A stretch of 40,661 nt of DNA, taken from positions 1 through 40,661 of the forward strand of contig NZ_CAKMLL010000085.1 in the NCBI RefSeq assembly GCF_927797785.1, written 5' to 3'. Numbering within the stretch: the first letter of the stretch is position 1; every line of letters begins with the position of its first letter. This document shows positions 1 to 9,954 of the stretch, in pieces. The notes below the pieces were generated by a model that ran no database searches, was not told where the DNA came from, and was given only the letters and a program-made list of their open reading frames with translations. This stretch comes from Candidatus Nitrotoga sp. BS (GTDB taxonomy: Bacteria > Pseudomonadota > Gammaproteobacteria > Burkholderiales > Gallionellaceae). A program made the position numbers and the translations under genes.

Positions 1-91
1 CTTGTTTCTTCGGCGCGATTTTCGGCAACCGCCGATTACTGCGCTAACATTCAAATATTTCATTCCATCACAGCATCTTTACTATTACACT
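1..91. other. Left-edge sequence without a recognised gene
   Basis: Short stretch downstream of the mutarotase gene. A plus-strand frame runs through it, but it mostly lies antisense to the mutarotase gene and resembles no family I know. No convincing hairpin terminator is visible. Confidence 0.3.
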
Positions 92-1000
92 TTACTCAAT
101 GCTGTAGGTTACATGCAACGAGTGGGTTGCACCCGCTGCGACTTTAATTACATTCTCCGCTGCATTCACGCTTTCCACGCAGACCATGCCGCGATAGCCT
201 GTGTCGCTGCCAAAATCACCCATTTTCGCGGCTTTTTCCACCCATGGATTCCACACTACTGTGGAACGACTACCGCGCTTGGCAATACGAATACTGCGCT
301 TTTGGCCACTGTCATCAATCAAACAGTCTGAGTCGGTATCCACATAGAGGCGGTCTACTTCAGCGGCTATCGTAATTGCGCCAGATTGTGTTTTGCGTTG
401 CCAATCACCCACTTTGTCAAGATACGCACAGCCTTCCAAACCGGTGATGCGAATTTGGTCTACATCGCTGATAGCGAAGTAAGTATGCAACGCTTCGCCA
501 ATTTCAAACATGGTTTGGCCGGTATTTTCGGTGATCAGTTCCACGGTCATCTCCTTGCCGATCGTAACGACGTTTCGCACCCGACAAGCATGCGGCCATT
601 GCGCAGAAGGAATTGAACTCTGCGGCAGTTCAAAGGTGATACGCGTGCTGCCATCTGGTAATGCTTCGCTGGCCACAACTTGCCAAGGAACGGTGCGGGC
701 AAATCCATGGCTTGGGAAAGTGCTGTCGGTTGCGTGGGCACCAAACCACGGCCAACAAATTGGCACGCCGCCACGAATAGATTTGCCAGGTGCTAATTTG
801 GCTGCGGGGCTAAGCCAAATGACCGGTTTTTCGCCCACCGGCTCAAAGGACATGACATGCGCACCCTGTAATGAAATGGTAGATTTTGCTTGTTTGTTTG
901 CAATGCACGCAAGAACCAAACCGCTTACATCTTCAGTAAACTCAAGTTGTCCAGGAATGGCGAATTGCTGGTTCAGCGTGGTTACATTCAACTGGCTCAT
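92..1000 (-). CDS. D-hexose-6-phosphate mutarotase (YeaD-type aldose 1-epimerase)
   Basis: The 302-residue product has the galactose-mutarotase-like fold signature of the YeaD/YMR099c family. These cytoplasmic enzymes interconvert the alpha and beta anomers of glucose-6-phosphate and related hexose phosphates. Visible family marks are the GGVPICWPWFG segment (about residues 77-87), the SHGFAR motif with a conserved His (about 97-102) and GEALHTYF (about 167-174), which carries the second conserved His. The length is normal and the frame is intact. It is the last gene of the leftward housekeeping group, 53 bases beyond the ferredoxin gene, so co-transcription is possible. The family assignment is firm; the exact sugar substrate cannot be read from sequence. 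Confidence 0.9.
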   Translation of the reverse strand: MSQLNVTTLNQQFAIPGQLEFTEDVSGLVLACIANKQAKSTISLQGAHVMSFEPVGEKPVIWLSPAAKLAPGKSIRGGVPICWPWFGAHATDSTFPSHGFARTVPWQVVASEALPDGSTRITFELPQSSIPSAQWPHACRVRNVVTIGKEMTVELITENTGQTMFEIGEALHTYFAISDVDQIRITGLEGCAYLDKVGDWQRKTQSGAITIAAEVDRLYVDTDSDCLIDDSGQKRSIRIAKRGSRSTVVWNPWVEKAAKMGDFGSDTGYRGMVCVESVNAAENVIKVAAGATHSLHVTYSIE

Positions 1001-1053
1001 TTTTAATCCTTAGTATTATTCCACGTCAAACAAAAACTATTGGCTGCTGCTTG

Positions 1054-2342
<1,289 letters not shown>

Positions 2343-2346
<4 letters not shown>

Positions 2347-3686
2347 TGCACGGCTCCCTCTTTATTACTGGTTTTTTTTGTTTCCGGCGCACCAACTATC
2401 ACAGTTGCCATCGCATCTGGATTCACGCGCCGTTTAAAGGCTGAGCGAATTTGCGCGGCGGTGACTTTATTAATATTTCCTACAAAGTCTTCTAGATGGG
2501 TCAAAGGTAACTCATAAAATCCAATAACACTGAGGTAGTCAACTATTTTTCTATTGCTATCGATACGCAACGGAAAACCGCCAATGATGTTTTGCTTGGA
2601 TGCTTGTAATTCCTTTTTTGTCACGCCTTTATCAATAAACTCGCGTAGCGTAGCGCGCACTAGTTGCAGCGCTTCATCGGCTTGATCTTTTTTGGTTTGC
2701 AGCCCGACTTGAAACTCGCCTGGCAGCTTCATCGGCATAAAGTAACTATAGACACTATAAGCAAGGCCGCGCTTCTCGCGAATTTCATGCATCAGGCGGG
2801 ACACAAATCCCCCTCCGCCGAGAATGTGATTGCCTACATAGAGGGGGTAATAATCCGGGTCATTACGTGCCATACCGGGTACGCCCATCAGAATATGACT
2901 CTGACTGGCCGGATGATCTATGCGCTGCTCATTCGCTTTAATTTGCATGACCACTGGTGCAATCTCTGCCACCTCAACGCCTTGTGGTAATTGCTCGGTA
3001 AGCTTTTGCGCGATGGCTTCAGCTTCGACACGCGTCACATCGCCCATAATGGCAACCACAGAATTTTTGGCTAAATAATGTGTACGAAAAAATGCCTCGA
3101 TGTCAGCACGCTGAATTTTTTCCACGGTGGCGACTTCACCCGACGACGGCAAACCATAAGGATGGGTACCGAATACGGCCTTGCCGAAGGCTTTGGCAAC
3201 AATGCTTTCCGGCTTGGTTTCCGCTTCTTTCAGACCCGCGATCAAGCGCGTCTTTTCTCGTACCAACACATTTTCTGGAAATAGCGGATGTTGCAGCACT
3301 CGTGCCACTATATCCAACGCCTGAATACGTTCCGCACTACTGCTCAATGTCCGCAAGCTTACACCGGCACGATCGGCATCGAAATTCATTCCCAGTTGCG
3401 CACCAATGTCGGCCAGATTTCGCGCGATGTCGTCCTCGCTCAAACCTTCTGCACCGAGATCCAGCATTTTATGGGTCAGCCCTGCTAATCCGGATTTTTC
3501 TGCCACATCAAAGCTACTTCCTGCAGCAAAAGTAACGGTTAAATCCAGCATTGGCAGATCATGGTTTTCCACAAAATAGACACGCGCGCCGCTCGGCGAT
3601 TTCCAATGCTGGATGTTGGGAGTGGCGAGTGCAGGTGCGATACCGGCTAGAAACAAGACCACAACGGCAAATAACTTAGTGTGCAT
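2343..3686 (-). CDS. M16 family peptidase-like protein, non-catalytic partner
   Basis: The 447-residue product has an N-terminal signal peptide (about residues 1-21, ending in ALA), so it should act in the periplasm. It has the two-domain M16 fold (peptidase_M16 then M16_C). The zinc motif HxxEH is not conserved: the matching segment reads LTHKMLDLG. The C-terminal half contains the conserved SHILMGVPG and a glycine-rich loop (ILGGGGFVSRLMHEIREKRG). In paired bacterial M16 systems one subunit carries zinc and the other substrate-binding residues. The gene starts inside the end of the catalytic M16 gene (11-base overlap), so a heterodimer is likely. Substrate unknown. Confidence 0.9.
2354..2358 (-). 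promoter_or_regulatory. Shine-Dalgarno GGGAG deciding the rsmD start
   Basis: On the minus strand GGGAG is followed after 7 bases by ATA (2344-2346), in frame with the conserved RsmD N-terminus. It lies inside the last codons of the preceding M16 gene. Its spacing supports initiation there despite the non-canonical codon. Confidence 0.45.
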
Positions 3687-5061
3687 GCGATGCCCCTTTA
3701 TTCATTTGTTTCGGTTTGCCGGAAAGCGGCTGTGGCTCAAGCACGGCAATGGTCAGCTGGTCGTCCTGCAGAAACTCCCGCGCTACATCCTGCACCTGTT
3801 GCGCCGTTACCGCCTGCAGTTTTTTTAAGATCACAGGGATAGCTTTGTATGACAGCCCTATACTTTCCATTTGTCCAATCTGCATTGCCTGATAAAACAG
3901 CGAATCGAGCTTGTATACTTCACTGGCAGTCACTTGTGCCTTAACACGTTTAAGTTCATCTTCGTTCACGCCGTCTCGTTTCAAAATTGCTATTTGCTCG
4001 CGCAAACCCTCTTCCATCTCTGCCACACTCTTGCCTTCGCTGGGGGTGCCTTCTAACACGAACAAGCTTGGTCCACGCGAGGTTGCGTCATATCCGGCGC
4101 CTACATTACTGGCCAGTTGCTTTTCTCGTACCAATATTTTGTTCAAGCGCGCCGAAGCATTGCCATCGAGAATGCCGGACAGTATTTGCAAGGCATAGGG
4201 CTGCCAATCTTTCTCTGGGTCACGTAGCGCGGGAGCGTGATAAGCCATTACCAGATGCGGCAGCTCTGCTGGCGCTTTAACTACAATGCGCTTCACGCCT
4301 AACTGCGGAGGCTCGCTGAAATGCTTGCGCACAGGCAAGCTACGCGCTGGAATCGAGCCATAAAAACGTTGCGCCAGCGCAAATACCTCGCTCGCCTTCA
4401 CATCTCCTGCCACGACCAATGTCGCATTATTAGGCGCATACCAATTTTTATACCACGTCTTGGCATCATTGACTGAAAGTGTCTGCAAATCGTTCATCCA
4501 GCCAATTATTGGAGTCCGGTAGGGATGCTCTTGGTAAGCCGTGGCCATCAATTTTTCACTCACCAGACCCTGCGGCTCATCATCCGTGCGCATGCGTCGC
4601 TCTTCCATAACGACTTTAATTTCTTTACTGAATTCAGTCTCCGTCAGATGCAAGTTGCGCATGCGATCAGATTCGAGTTGCATGGCGAGAGGTAGCTTGG
4701 ATTTGTGCAATTGTTGAAAATATGCAGTGTAATCGTTACTGGTAAAGGCGTTTTCTCGTCCGCCTGCAGCGGCTATGCGCTTAGAAAACTGTCCAACCGG
4801 CACGGTCTTTGTACCCTTGAACATCATATGCTCCAGTACGTGTGCGACACCGGTGACTCCAATATTTTCATCCATGCTGCCGGCGCGATACCACACCTGT
4901 TGAACAATAACTGGGGCACGGTGGTCTTCCTTGACTATTACCTTAAGGCCATTGCCGAGTGTCTTTTCAAACACTTCCGCCTTTGCCTCAACAGCGGATA
5001 AAAGCACTGCAGGCCATAAAACAGCAATAGTCAGCAGGTATTTTAATATTTGTATATGCAT
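3676..5061 (-). CDS. M16 family zinc metallopeptidase, catalytic subunit
   Basis: Periplasmic pitrilysin/processing-peptidase-like enzyme. A signal peptide (MHIQILKYLLTIAVLW... ending in EAKA) precedes the M16 domain. The inverted zinc motif HVLEH lies at about residues 74-78, with a downstream acidic segment (EIKVVMEERRM) supplying the distal Glu ligand. I use ATG 5059-5061 rather than the TTG at 5077-5079 because the signal peptide starts properly there. Its end overlaps the non-catalytic M16 gene by 11 bases. It is divergent from ftsY with about 120 bases between them, in which promoters for both must lie. M16 pairs next to ftsY recur in betaproteobacteria; their physiological substrate is not established. 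Confidence 0.92.
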   Translation of the reverse strand: MHIQILKYLLTIAVLWPAVLLSAVEAKAEVFEKTLGNGLKVIVKEDHRAPVIVQQVWYRAGSMDENIGVTGVAHVLEHMMFKGTKTVPVGQFSKRIAAAGGRENAFTSNDYTAYFQQLHKSKLPLAMQLESDRMRNLHLTETEFSKEIKVVMEERRMRTDDEPQGLVSEKLMATAYQEHPYRTPIIGWMNDLQTLSVNDAKTWYKNWYAPNNATLVVAGDVKASEVFALAQRFYGSIPARSLPVRKHFSEPPQLGVKRIVVKAPAELPHLVMAYHAPALRDPEKDWQPYALQILSGILDGNASARLNKILVREKQLASNVGAGYDATSRGPSLFVLEGTPSEGKSVAEMEEGLREQIAILKRDGVNEDELKRVKAQVTASEVYKLDSLFYQAMQIGQMESIGLSYKAIPVILKKLQAVTAQQVQDVAREFLQDDQLTIAVLEPQPLSGKPKQMNKGASHAH

Positions 5062-5181
5062 TTTTTTAGCCCAAAACAACTCAATCAGAATAGAATAACG
5101 ATGGCGGCAAAAGCCGCCACAACTAACATGTATTATGCGCCATTTAGCTATCTTTCTGCCACCTCCAAAAATCTCCTTATA

Positions 5182-6156
5182 ATGTTCGGCTTCCTAAAAA
5201 AATCTCCTGTTGAAGGGAAATCCAACCCTGTCGAAGATCTGCCTAAAAAAAGCGGCTGGATCAGCCGACTTAAGACCGGGCTGGCGCGTACGTCAGATCA
5301 AATGTCCAATCTGTTTGGCCGTGGCGGCAAGATCGACGACGAGATGTACGAAGAGCTGGAAGCCATCCTGGTTACCGCAGATGTCGGAATGAACGCCACT
5401 CGATTTTTACTGGCCGAGTTGCGCGGGCAAGTCAAAGCACAGCGACTCACTGAAGCGTCTCAGCTTAAAGAAGCATTAGCGCACGGCCTGATCAAACTGC
5501 TCAAGCCACTGGCACTGCCATTGGAAACTGCCTTACATAATCCCTGCGTCATTATGCTGGCCGGGGTAAACGGCGCTGGCAAAACAACTTCCATAGGCAA
5601 GCTGGCGAAATATTTCCAAGGGCAAGGCAAGTCAGTGCTACTGGCCGCAGGCGATACCTTCCGTGCCGCTGCACGGGAACAGTTGATGGAATGGGGTGCG
5701 CGCAATAATGTGACGGTTATCGCCCAGCAGAGCGGCGATGCCGCAGCGGTGATTTTCGATGCGGTGCAAGCAGCTCAGGCACGCAAAATCGACATCGTGC
5801 TGGCGGATACCGCCGGACGCCTGTCTACACAGATTCATCTGATGGAAGAAATCAAAAAGGTTAAACGCGTTATCGCCAAAGCGTTACCCGGCGCACCGCA
5901 TGAAGTGCTGCTGGTACTGGACGCAAACACCGGGCAGAACGCTCTAAGCCAAGTCAAAGCATTCGATGATGCGCTGGCTGTCACTGGGCTGATACTGACT
6001 AAGCTGGATGGCACGGCCAAAGGCGGCGTAATTGCTGCCATCGCCAAGGCACACCCCATCCCTCTGCGCTTTATCGGTGTGGGAGAAGGTCTGGACGACC
6101 TGCGCCCATTTGTAGCGGAAGACTTCGTCGCGGCACTGCTGGGGCTGGAGGAATGA
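5182..6156 (+). CDS. ftsY: Signal recognition particle receptor FtsY
   Basis: FtsY is the membrane-associated GTPase that docks SRP-ribosome complexes at the Sec translocon. The product is about 324 residues: a short charged A-domain remnant, the N-domain helical bundle and the G domain. Visible GTPase motifs are GVNGAGKTTS (P-loop), DTFRAAAREQL (insertion box), DTAGR and TKLDGTAKGG. I start at ATG 5182, giving MFGFLKKS. The frame is open upstream to 5050, but that part overlaps the divergent peptidase gene and looks non-coding. The ribosome site at 5182 is weak. ftsE follows with an ATGA overlap, so ftsYEX forms one operon. Confidence 0.96.
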   Translation: MFGFLKKSPVEGKSNPVEDLPKKSGWISRLKTGLARTSDQMSNLFGRGGKIDDEMYEELEAILVTADVGMNATRFLLAELRGQVKAQRLTEASQLKEALAHGLIKLLKPLALPLETALHNPCVIMLAGVNGAGKTTSIGKLAKYFQGQGKSVLLAAGDTFRAAAREQLMEWGARNNVTVIAQQSGDAAAVIFDAVQAAQARKIDIVLADTAGRLSTQIHLMEEIKKVKRVIAKALPGAPHEVLLVLDANTGQNALSQVKAFDDALAVTGLILTKLDGTAKGGVIAAIAKAHPIPLRFIGVGEGLDDLRPFVAEDFVAALLGLEE

Positions 6157-6806
6157 TCCAGTTCAGCCAAATATGCAAGCGCTACCCCGGAGGTTATGAA
6201 GCACTGAAAAATGTTAGTTTTGAGATCACCGAGGGTGAAATGATTTTCCTCACTGGCCATTCCGGCGCAGGCAAGAGCACTTTGCTTAAACTCATTGCCG
6301 CCATTGAACGACCTAACTCTGGCAGCATTGTAGTCAAAGGACAAAATGTCAGTTCGATCAAGAGTGGAGCATTGCCCTACTTGCGTCGCAACCTTGGCTT
6401 GATTTTCCAGGATCATAAAATACTGTTCGACCGTAGCGTGTTTGACAACGTAATGCTGCCGCTGCAAATCTGTGGCTTCGATCACCGCGAAAGCGCCAAG
6501 CGCGTTCGAGCTGCATTAGACAAGGTAGGCTTACTAAAGCGCGAAAAAACCAGTCCGATCGCTCTGTCCGGCGGCGAGCAGCAACTTTTGTGCATCGCAC
6601 GTGCCATCGTCAACCGTCCTTCCATCCTTTTGGCAGACGAACCGACCGGCAATCTTGACGCGGACTATGCCCGCGACATCATGAAAATCTTCAAATCCTT
6701 CCATCAGGTTGGCGTTACGCTGCTGATTTCTTCTCATGACGAAAACATTCTAAGCCAGTTTAAGGGACGCGTGCTGGCACTAAAAAATGGGGAATTGTGC
6801 CCATGA
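6153..6806 (+). CDS. ftsE: Cell division ATP-binding protein FtsE
   Basis: This ABC-type ATPase pairs with FtsX at the inner membrane. In other bacteria the complex activates septal peptidoglycan hydrolases through periplasmic partners. The 217-residue product has all nucleotide-binding motifs: Walker A GHSGAGKSTLLKL (about 35-47), Q-loop FQDHKILF, signature LSGGEQQ, Walker B ILLADEPTGNLD and the switch His in SSHDE. The start overlaps the ftsY stop by four bases and the end overlaps the ftsX ATG, so the three genes are translationally coupled. Length and motifs are normal. Confidence 0.97.
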   Translation: MIQFSQICKRYPGGYEALKNVSFEITEGEMIFLTGHSGAGKSTLLKLIAAIERPNSGSIVVKGQNVSSIKSGALPYLRRNLGLIFQDHKILFDRSVFDNVMLPLQICGFDHRESAKRVRAALDKVGLLKREKTSPIALSGGEQQLLCIARAIVNRPSILLADEPTGNLDADYARDIMKIFKSFHQVGVTLLISSHDENILSQFKGRVLALKNGELCP

Positions 6807-7711
6807 AAAACTTGCTGATATCTCATGTCCACGTGTTGCTAATTACCCTGCGCCGTTTCCTCACCACACCGCTGTCCAGTCTGCTAAACATTCTGGTCAT
6901 CGGCATCGCACTCAGCTTACCGGCGGGCATGTATTTATTGCTGAAAAGCGTACAAGGACTGGCTGCGCAAGAAGTTGGAACACAGCAGATCAGTATATTT
7001 TTGAGCATGGATACCAGCCAGGACGAAGTCGCCCATATCGGCAAACAACTCAAGCAACACGTTGGCATCAAGCAGGTAAAATTTGTGCCACGTGACCAAG
7101 CGCTGGAACAACTAAAGCAGACCACCGGACTGACTGACGTAATCGGCGGAATAGCACAAAATCCGCTACCGGATGCCTATATTGTGTATCCAAAAAAATC
7201 TGATGCGCATGCGTTGGAAACGTTGCGTGATGATTTGCAAAAATGGCCTAACTTCGAGCATGTGCAACTGGATTCAGCTTGGGCATACAAGCTTGAAGCA
7301 ATGCTCAAATTCGGTCTGTTGGCCGCACTCTTTCTCGCCGTACTGCTTAGCTTTGCGCTAGTGGCCGTTACCTTCAATACCATCCGTTTGCACATCCTCA
7401 CCCAACGCGAAGAGATCGAAGTGTCCAAACTGATCGGCGCCACCAATGCCTTCATACGCCGACCATTTCTGTACTTCGGTTTTCTACAGGGGCTGCTAGG
7501 TGGTGCGGCAGCGTGGCTTATCATTACCACCAGCTTGTATTTGCTCAATACCAGCCTCTCTGAGTTAACGCATTTGTACGCCAGTAGCTTTACTCTGCAA
7601 TTTCCCTCTGTAGGCGAGAACACTATACTATTGCTGCTATCCGCTTACCTTGGCTGGCTAGGAGCTTGGCTGTCCGTCGCCCAACACTTATGGAAAATTG
7701 AACCTCGTTAA
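6803..7711 (+). CDS. ftsX: Cell division protein FtsX (permease-like)
   Basis: FtsX is the integral membrane partner of FtsE. The product of about 302 residues has one N-terminal transmembrane helix (about 22-45), a large periplasmic domain that contacts amidase activators in related systems, and three C-terminal helices, the type-VI ABC FtsX topology. The family segment QREEIEVSKLIGATN is present after the second helix. ATG 6803 overlaps the ftsE stop as ATGA and is preferred over the in-frame GTG at 6797. In many proteobacteria rpoH follows ftsX; here it is absent and a gene-free stretch with mobile repeats follows. Confidence 0.95.
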   Translation: MKNLLISHVHVLLITLRRFLTTPLSSLLNILVIGIALSLPAGMYLLLKSVQGLAAQEVGTQQISIFLSMDTSQDEVAHIGKQLKQHVGIKQVKFVPRDQALEQLKQTTGLTDVIGGIAQNPLPDAYIVYPKKSDAHALETLRDDLQKWPNFEHVQLDSAWAYKLEAMLKFGLLAALFLAVLLSFALVAVTFNTIRLHILTQREEIEVSKLIGATNAFIRRPFLYFGFLQGLLGGAAAWLIITTSLYLLNTSLSELTHLYASSFTLQFPSVGENTILLLLSAYLGWLGAWLSVAQHLWKIEPR

Positions 7712-7729
7712 GGACCCTAAATTTCTTTC

Positions 7730-8035
7730 TATAGGGCGCCTTTAAAAATTTAAGTTGCTAGCAGCCTGTCGGACTTAAAGAATCGTAGCGAAAATTGAGC
7801 TGAGCGAGGGTAGATTTTGATGATTTTGCAGGGTAATAGTTGTTCTATTGCCCAAAAAAGCGGCGAAATAGTCACCGCTCCGCTCAATTTGCAGACGATT
7901 TTCTTTAAGTCCGACAGGCTGCTAGACAAGGCGAGAGCAAACAATTGATCTCAGCATCTATTCGATATGTAGGCGAAAATTTTTACTCTCTAATACTGTC
8001 TTGTGACGAAAATTGAATTTTATAGGTACCCTATA
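7730..8035. mobile_element. Family B miniature inverted-repeat element, copy 1, split by family A copy 1
   Basis: The element proper is 7734-8031. Its ends are inverted repeats: the left reads GGGCGCCTTTAAAAATTTAA, and the right, read on the other strand, starts GGGTACCTATAAAATTCAA. TATA flanks both sides (7730-7733 and 8032-8035), consistent with a 4-base TA-centred target duplication. Removing family A copy 1 leaves about 134 bases that align with family B copy 2 near 40 kb, including shared stretches such as CTAGACAAG, GATATGTA and TTGTGACGAA. It encodes nothing, so it must have been moved in trans by a transposase not in this window. Confidence 0.75.
7758..7925. mobile_element. Family A miniature inverted-repeat element, copy 1 (168 bases)
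   Basis: Both ends carry the inverted repeat CTAGCAGCCTGTCGGACTTA, with CTAG at each outer edge. The interior is an extended imperfect palindrome centred on GGGTAATAG/CTATTGCCC, so the strand could fold into one long hairpin. A second copy of exactly the same length lies at 17881-18048 in opposite orientation. This copy sits inside family B copy 1 at a site that in family B copy 2 reads TTCTAGACAAG, so the CTAG at both edges fits a target-site duplication. It is non-coding. Confidence 0.85.
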
Positions 8036-8427
8036 CCCAACAATAAACGTATTAGTGGCAATTATGACCTCTAACCTAAAATTGTGACTGCTTCGATTGT
8101 GTTATCGTTTATTCACTTGTTAGACTCAAATTAACGCTGTGTCTTCCAAGCTAAAGTGAAATATCATGGGTGAGCTGGGCTCTCAATTAATTTGAAATAA
8201 CCACTGCTTTGTTAATGCCTTTTTTAAAATCTGGCTTTAATGAAAGAAAATCAAACTCTAAAAAAATTTCCTTATCCGAGCACTTGTAAATTCAATAACA
8301 TATTGAATATTTGTTGAATAAATAAATTCAGGAATGAAACTAAATTCACGCTAAGCAAACAAATTGTTATCACTGACTCCAATACTTATATATGGCATTG
8401 CCTAAAAAAAATTAAAATGAGGAAATC

Positions 8428-9639
8428 ATGAGATTCCAATATTTTTACCTTGTGCTAGCTGCCGGCGTCACATTTTCTTTGATTTCTTCTCTTGCCGCAG
8501 CCAAAACACCGGAACAAATTTTTGAACAAGTGTCACCTTCCGTTGTGGTAGTGGATATCTTCGATTCGAAGGATGATTTCATAGGGCAAGGCAGTGGCGT
8601 GGTAATAAGCACCGGCCAGGTAATTACCAATTGTCATGTTGCGAAAAGAGGAAAAAGTCGACAAGTGCGGCAATCTGGAAAAAAATTCTCTGCCACTATG
8701 CAATACTCGGATCCTAGTCGCGACCTGTGTCAATTAAATGTGCCGGATTTACAAGCACCCCCCGTCGTTCTGGGCACCGCCAAAAAGCTCAAGGTGGGCC
8801 AGCGCGTCTATGCCATCGGCGCACCGGAAGACCTGGAACTGACCTTGAGCGAAGGACTTATCTCTAGTTTGCGACCGCATGAAGGCTCGGACTACATTCA
8901 GACCTCTGCCGCGATTTCTCTCGGCTCCAGTGGGGGCGGGCTATTCGATGACCAAGGGCAATTAATCGGTATCACCACGTTTTATCACGCGGAGGGACAA
9001 AATCTTAACTTTGCCTTGCCCGTAGATTGGATAGGGGAGTTGCCGAAACGAGCCCAAAATACCTCGGCGATGGCGAAAAAGAGCGGGTTGGTTTGGCTCA
9101 ACCGAGTAGTTGCGTTGGAACACAAAAAAAACTGGCCAGGAATGTTGAAGCTTTCGCAGCAGTGGGTAAAAAGTGAGCCCGATAGTGCAGACGCTTGGTT
9201 TAGTTTGGGTATCGCTCACAAAAATCTTAATCAATATGAGCAGGCAATTAAGGCCTATCGAAGTGCGCTACGCATTCAGCCTGAGTATGCCGATGCTTGG
9301 AATAATCTGGGCAATATCTACAACAACATCAAGCAACACGAACAAGCAATTCGAGCCTATCGCGAGGCGCTACGCATTAATCCAGAGTATACCTCTGCCT
9401 GGAATAATTTGGGCATAGCGTATGGCAATTTTAAACAATATGAGGAGGCGATTTCCGCTTACCGAGAGGCAGTTCGCATCGAACCGGAAAATGCAAGTGT
9501 CTGGTATAACTTGGGGGAAGCTTATTTCCGCCAAGGTCAGCAGGACAAAGTGCTAGAAAATTATCAAATCTTACGAAAGCTCGATTTTAAAATAGCAAAC
9601 GCATATTCGAACGCTTTTATTTCGCCTTTAACCAAGTAA
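8428..9639 (+). CDS. Secreted trypsin-like serine protease with C-terminal TPR repeats
   Basis: The 403-residue product has a signal peptide (about 1-25, ending in AAA) and should be periplasmic or exported. Residues 27-205 form a trypsin-like (DegP/HtrA-type) protease domain. Its triad is recognisable as His70 in TNCHVAK, Asp99 in DPSRDL and Ser168 in SLGSSGGGLFD (the usual GNSGG, with Ser for Asn). No PDZ domain follows. Instead about four tetratricopeptide repeats occupy roughly 255-387, three nearly identical (AWNNLG...A YREALRI). HtrA enzymes normally use PDZ domains for substrate choice, so the TPRs probably do this or mediate assembly. ATG 8428 has a GAGG ribosome site. It is monocistronic, and its partner is unknown. 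Confidence 0.88.
   Translation: MRFQYFYLVLAAGVTFSLISSLAAAKTPEQIFEQVSPSVVVVDIFDSKDDFIGQGSGVVISTGQVITNCHVAKRGKSRQVRQSGKKFSATMQYSDPSRDLCQLNVPDLQAPPVVLGTAKKLKVGQRVYAIGAPEDLELTLSEGLISSLRPHEGSDYIQTSAAISLGSSGGGLFDDQGQLIGITTFYHAEGQNLNFALPVDWIGELPKRAQNTSAMAKKSGLVWLNRVVALEHKKNWPGMLKLSQQWVKSEPDSADAWFSLGIAHKNLNQYEQAIKAYRSALRIQPEYADAWNNLGNIYNNIKQHEQAIRAYREALRINPEYTSAWNNLGIAYGNFKQYEEAISAYREAVRIEPENASVWYNLGEAYFRQGQQDKVLENYQILRKLDFKIANAYSNAFISPLTK
9191..9510 (+). repeat. In-gene tandem repeats encoding TPR units (102-base period)
   Basis: About three successive units of roughly 102 bases (34 codons each) are similar at the DNA level, for example CAATTAAGGCCTATCG against CAATTCGAGCCTATCG. This suggests fairly recent internal duplication, and copy number may vary between strains. 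Confidence 0.6.
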
Positions 9640-9954
9640 TGTAGATACGCCTTGGTCATTCCCACGTATATTGTTTTGACGAAGCCCTTGATACAGTCTT
9701 CTCTTCTAAGAAAACTGTAGTGGTCAAATTTACATGGACACCTCGATAGGTGGGAAATGTGTTGGTTGTGAGCTGGAGTAACTACCCGAGATCGAAATGC
9801 CACTCGATTGGAAGCCTCACTGTAATGGGATTTGGTTGTTCACCCAAAAAAAGCCCTGCTAGTTTCCTAACAGGGTTTTAAGCTTTAAAATTGCCCGTAA
9901 TATATCAACACGATTGAAGAAAGGTTTGGTACATACGCCCTTGTTAACATTTAC
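9640..9954. other. Intergenic region between protease gene and typA
   Basis: Two convergent genes end here. Bases 9846-9879 hold the typA terminator. Around 9718-9746 the sequence GTAGTGGTCAAATTTACATG resembles IS3-type terminal repeats, but no transposase reading frame accompanies it. Nothing else is recognisable. Confidence 0.4.
9846..9879 (-). terminator. Rho-independent terminator of typA
   Basis: On the minus strand the stem CCCTG...CAGGG closes a loop of about 12 bases and is followed by a run of seven T residues. It lies about 75 bases past the typA stop codon. The plus strand has a shorter TTTT run after the same hairpin, so some termination of the protease transcript is possible. 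Confidence 0.75.

Larger units (their letters stand above)
7712..8427. other. 716-base gene-free region with nested repeats and AT-rich leader
   Basis: Bases 7730-8035 are occupied by a family B miniature element interrupted by a family A element (listed separately). From 8036 to 8427 the sequence is AT-rich with no credible open frame. It must hold the promoter of the downstream protease gene, which I could not pinpoint. A GAGG ribosome site sits about 7 bases before ATG 8428. Confidence 0.6.

Noticed and set aside
9718-9746. IS3-like terminal repeat in the gap left of typA
   Set aside because: Only one short end-like sequence, with no transposase remnant and no second end.
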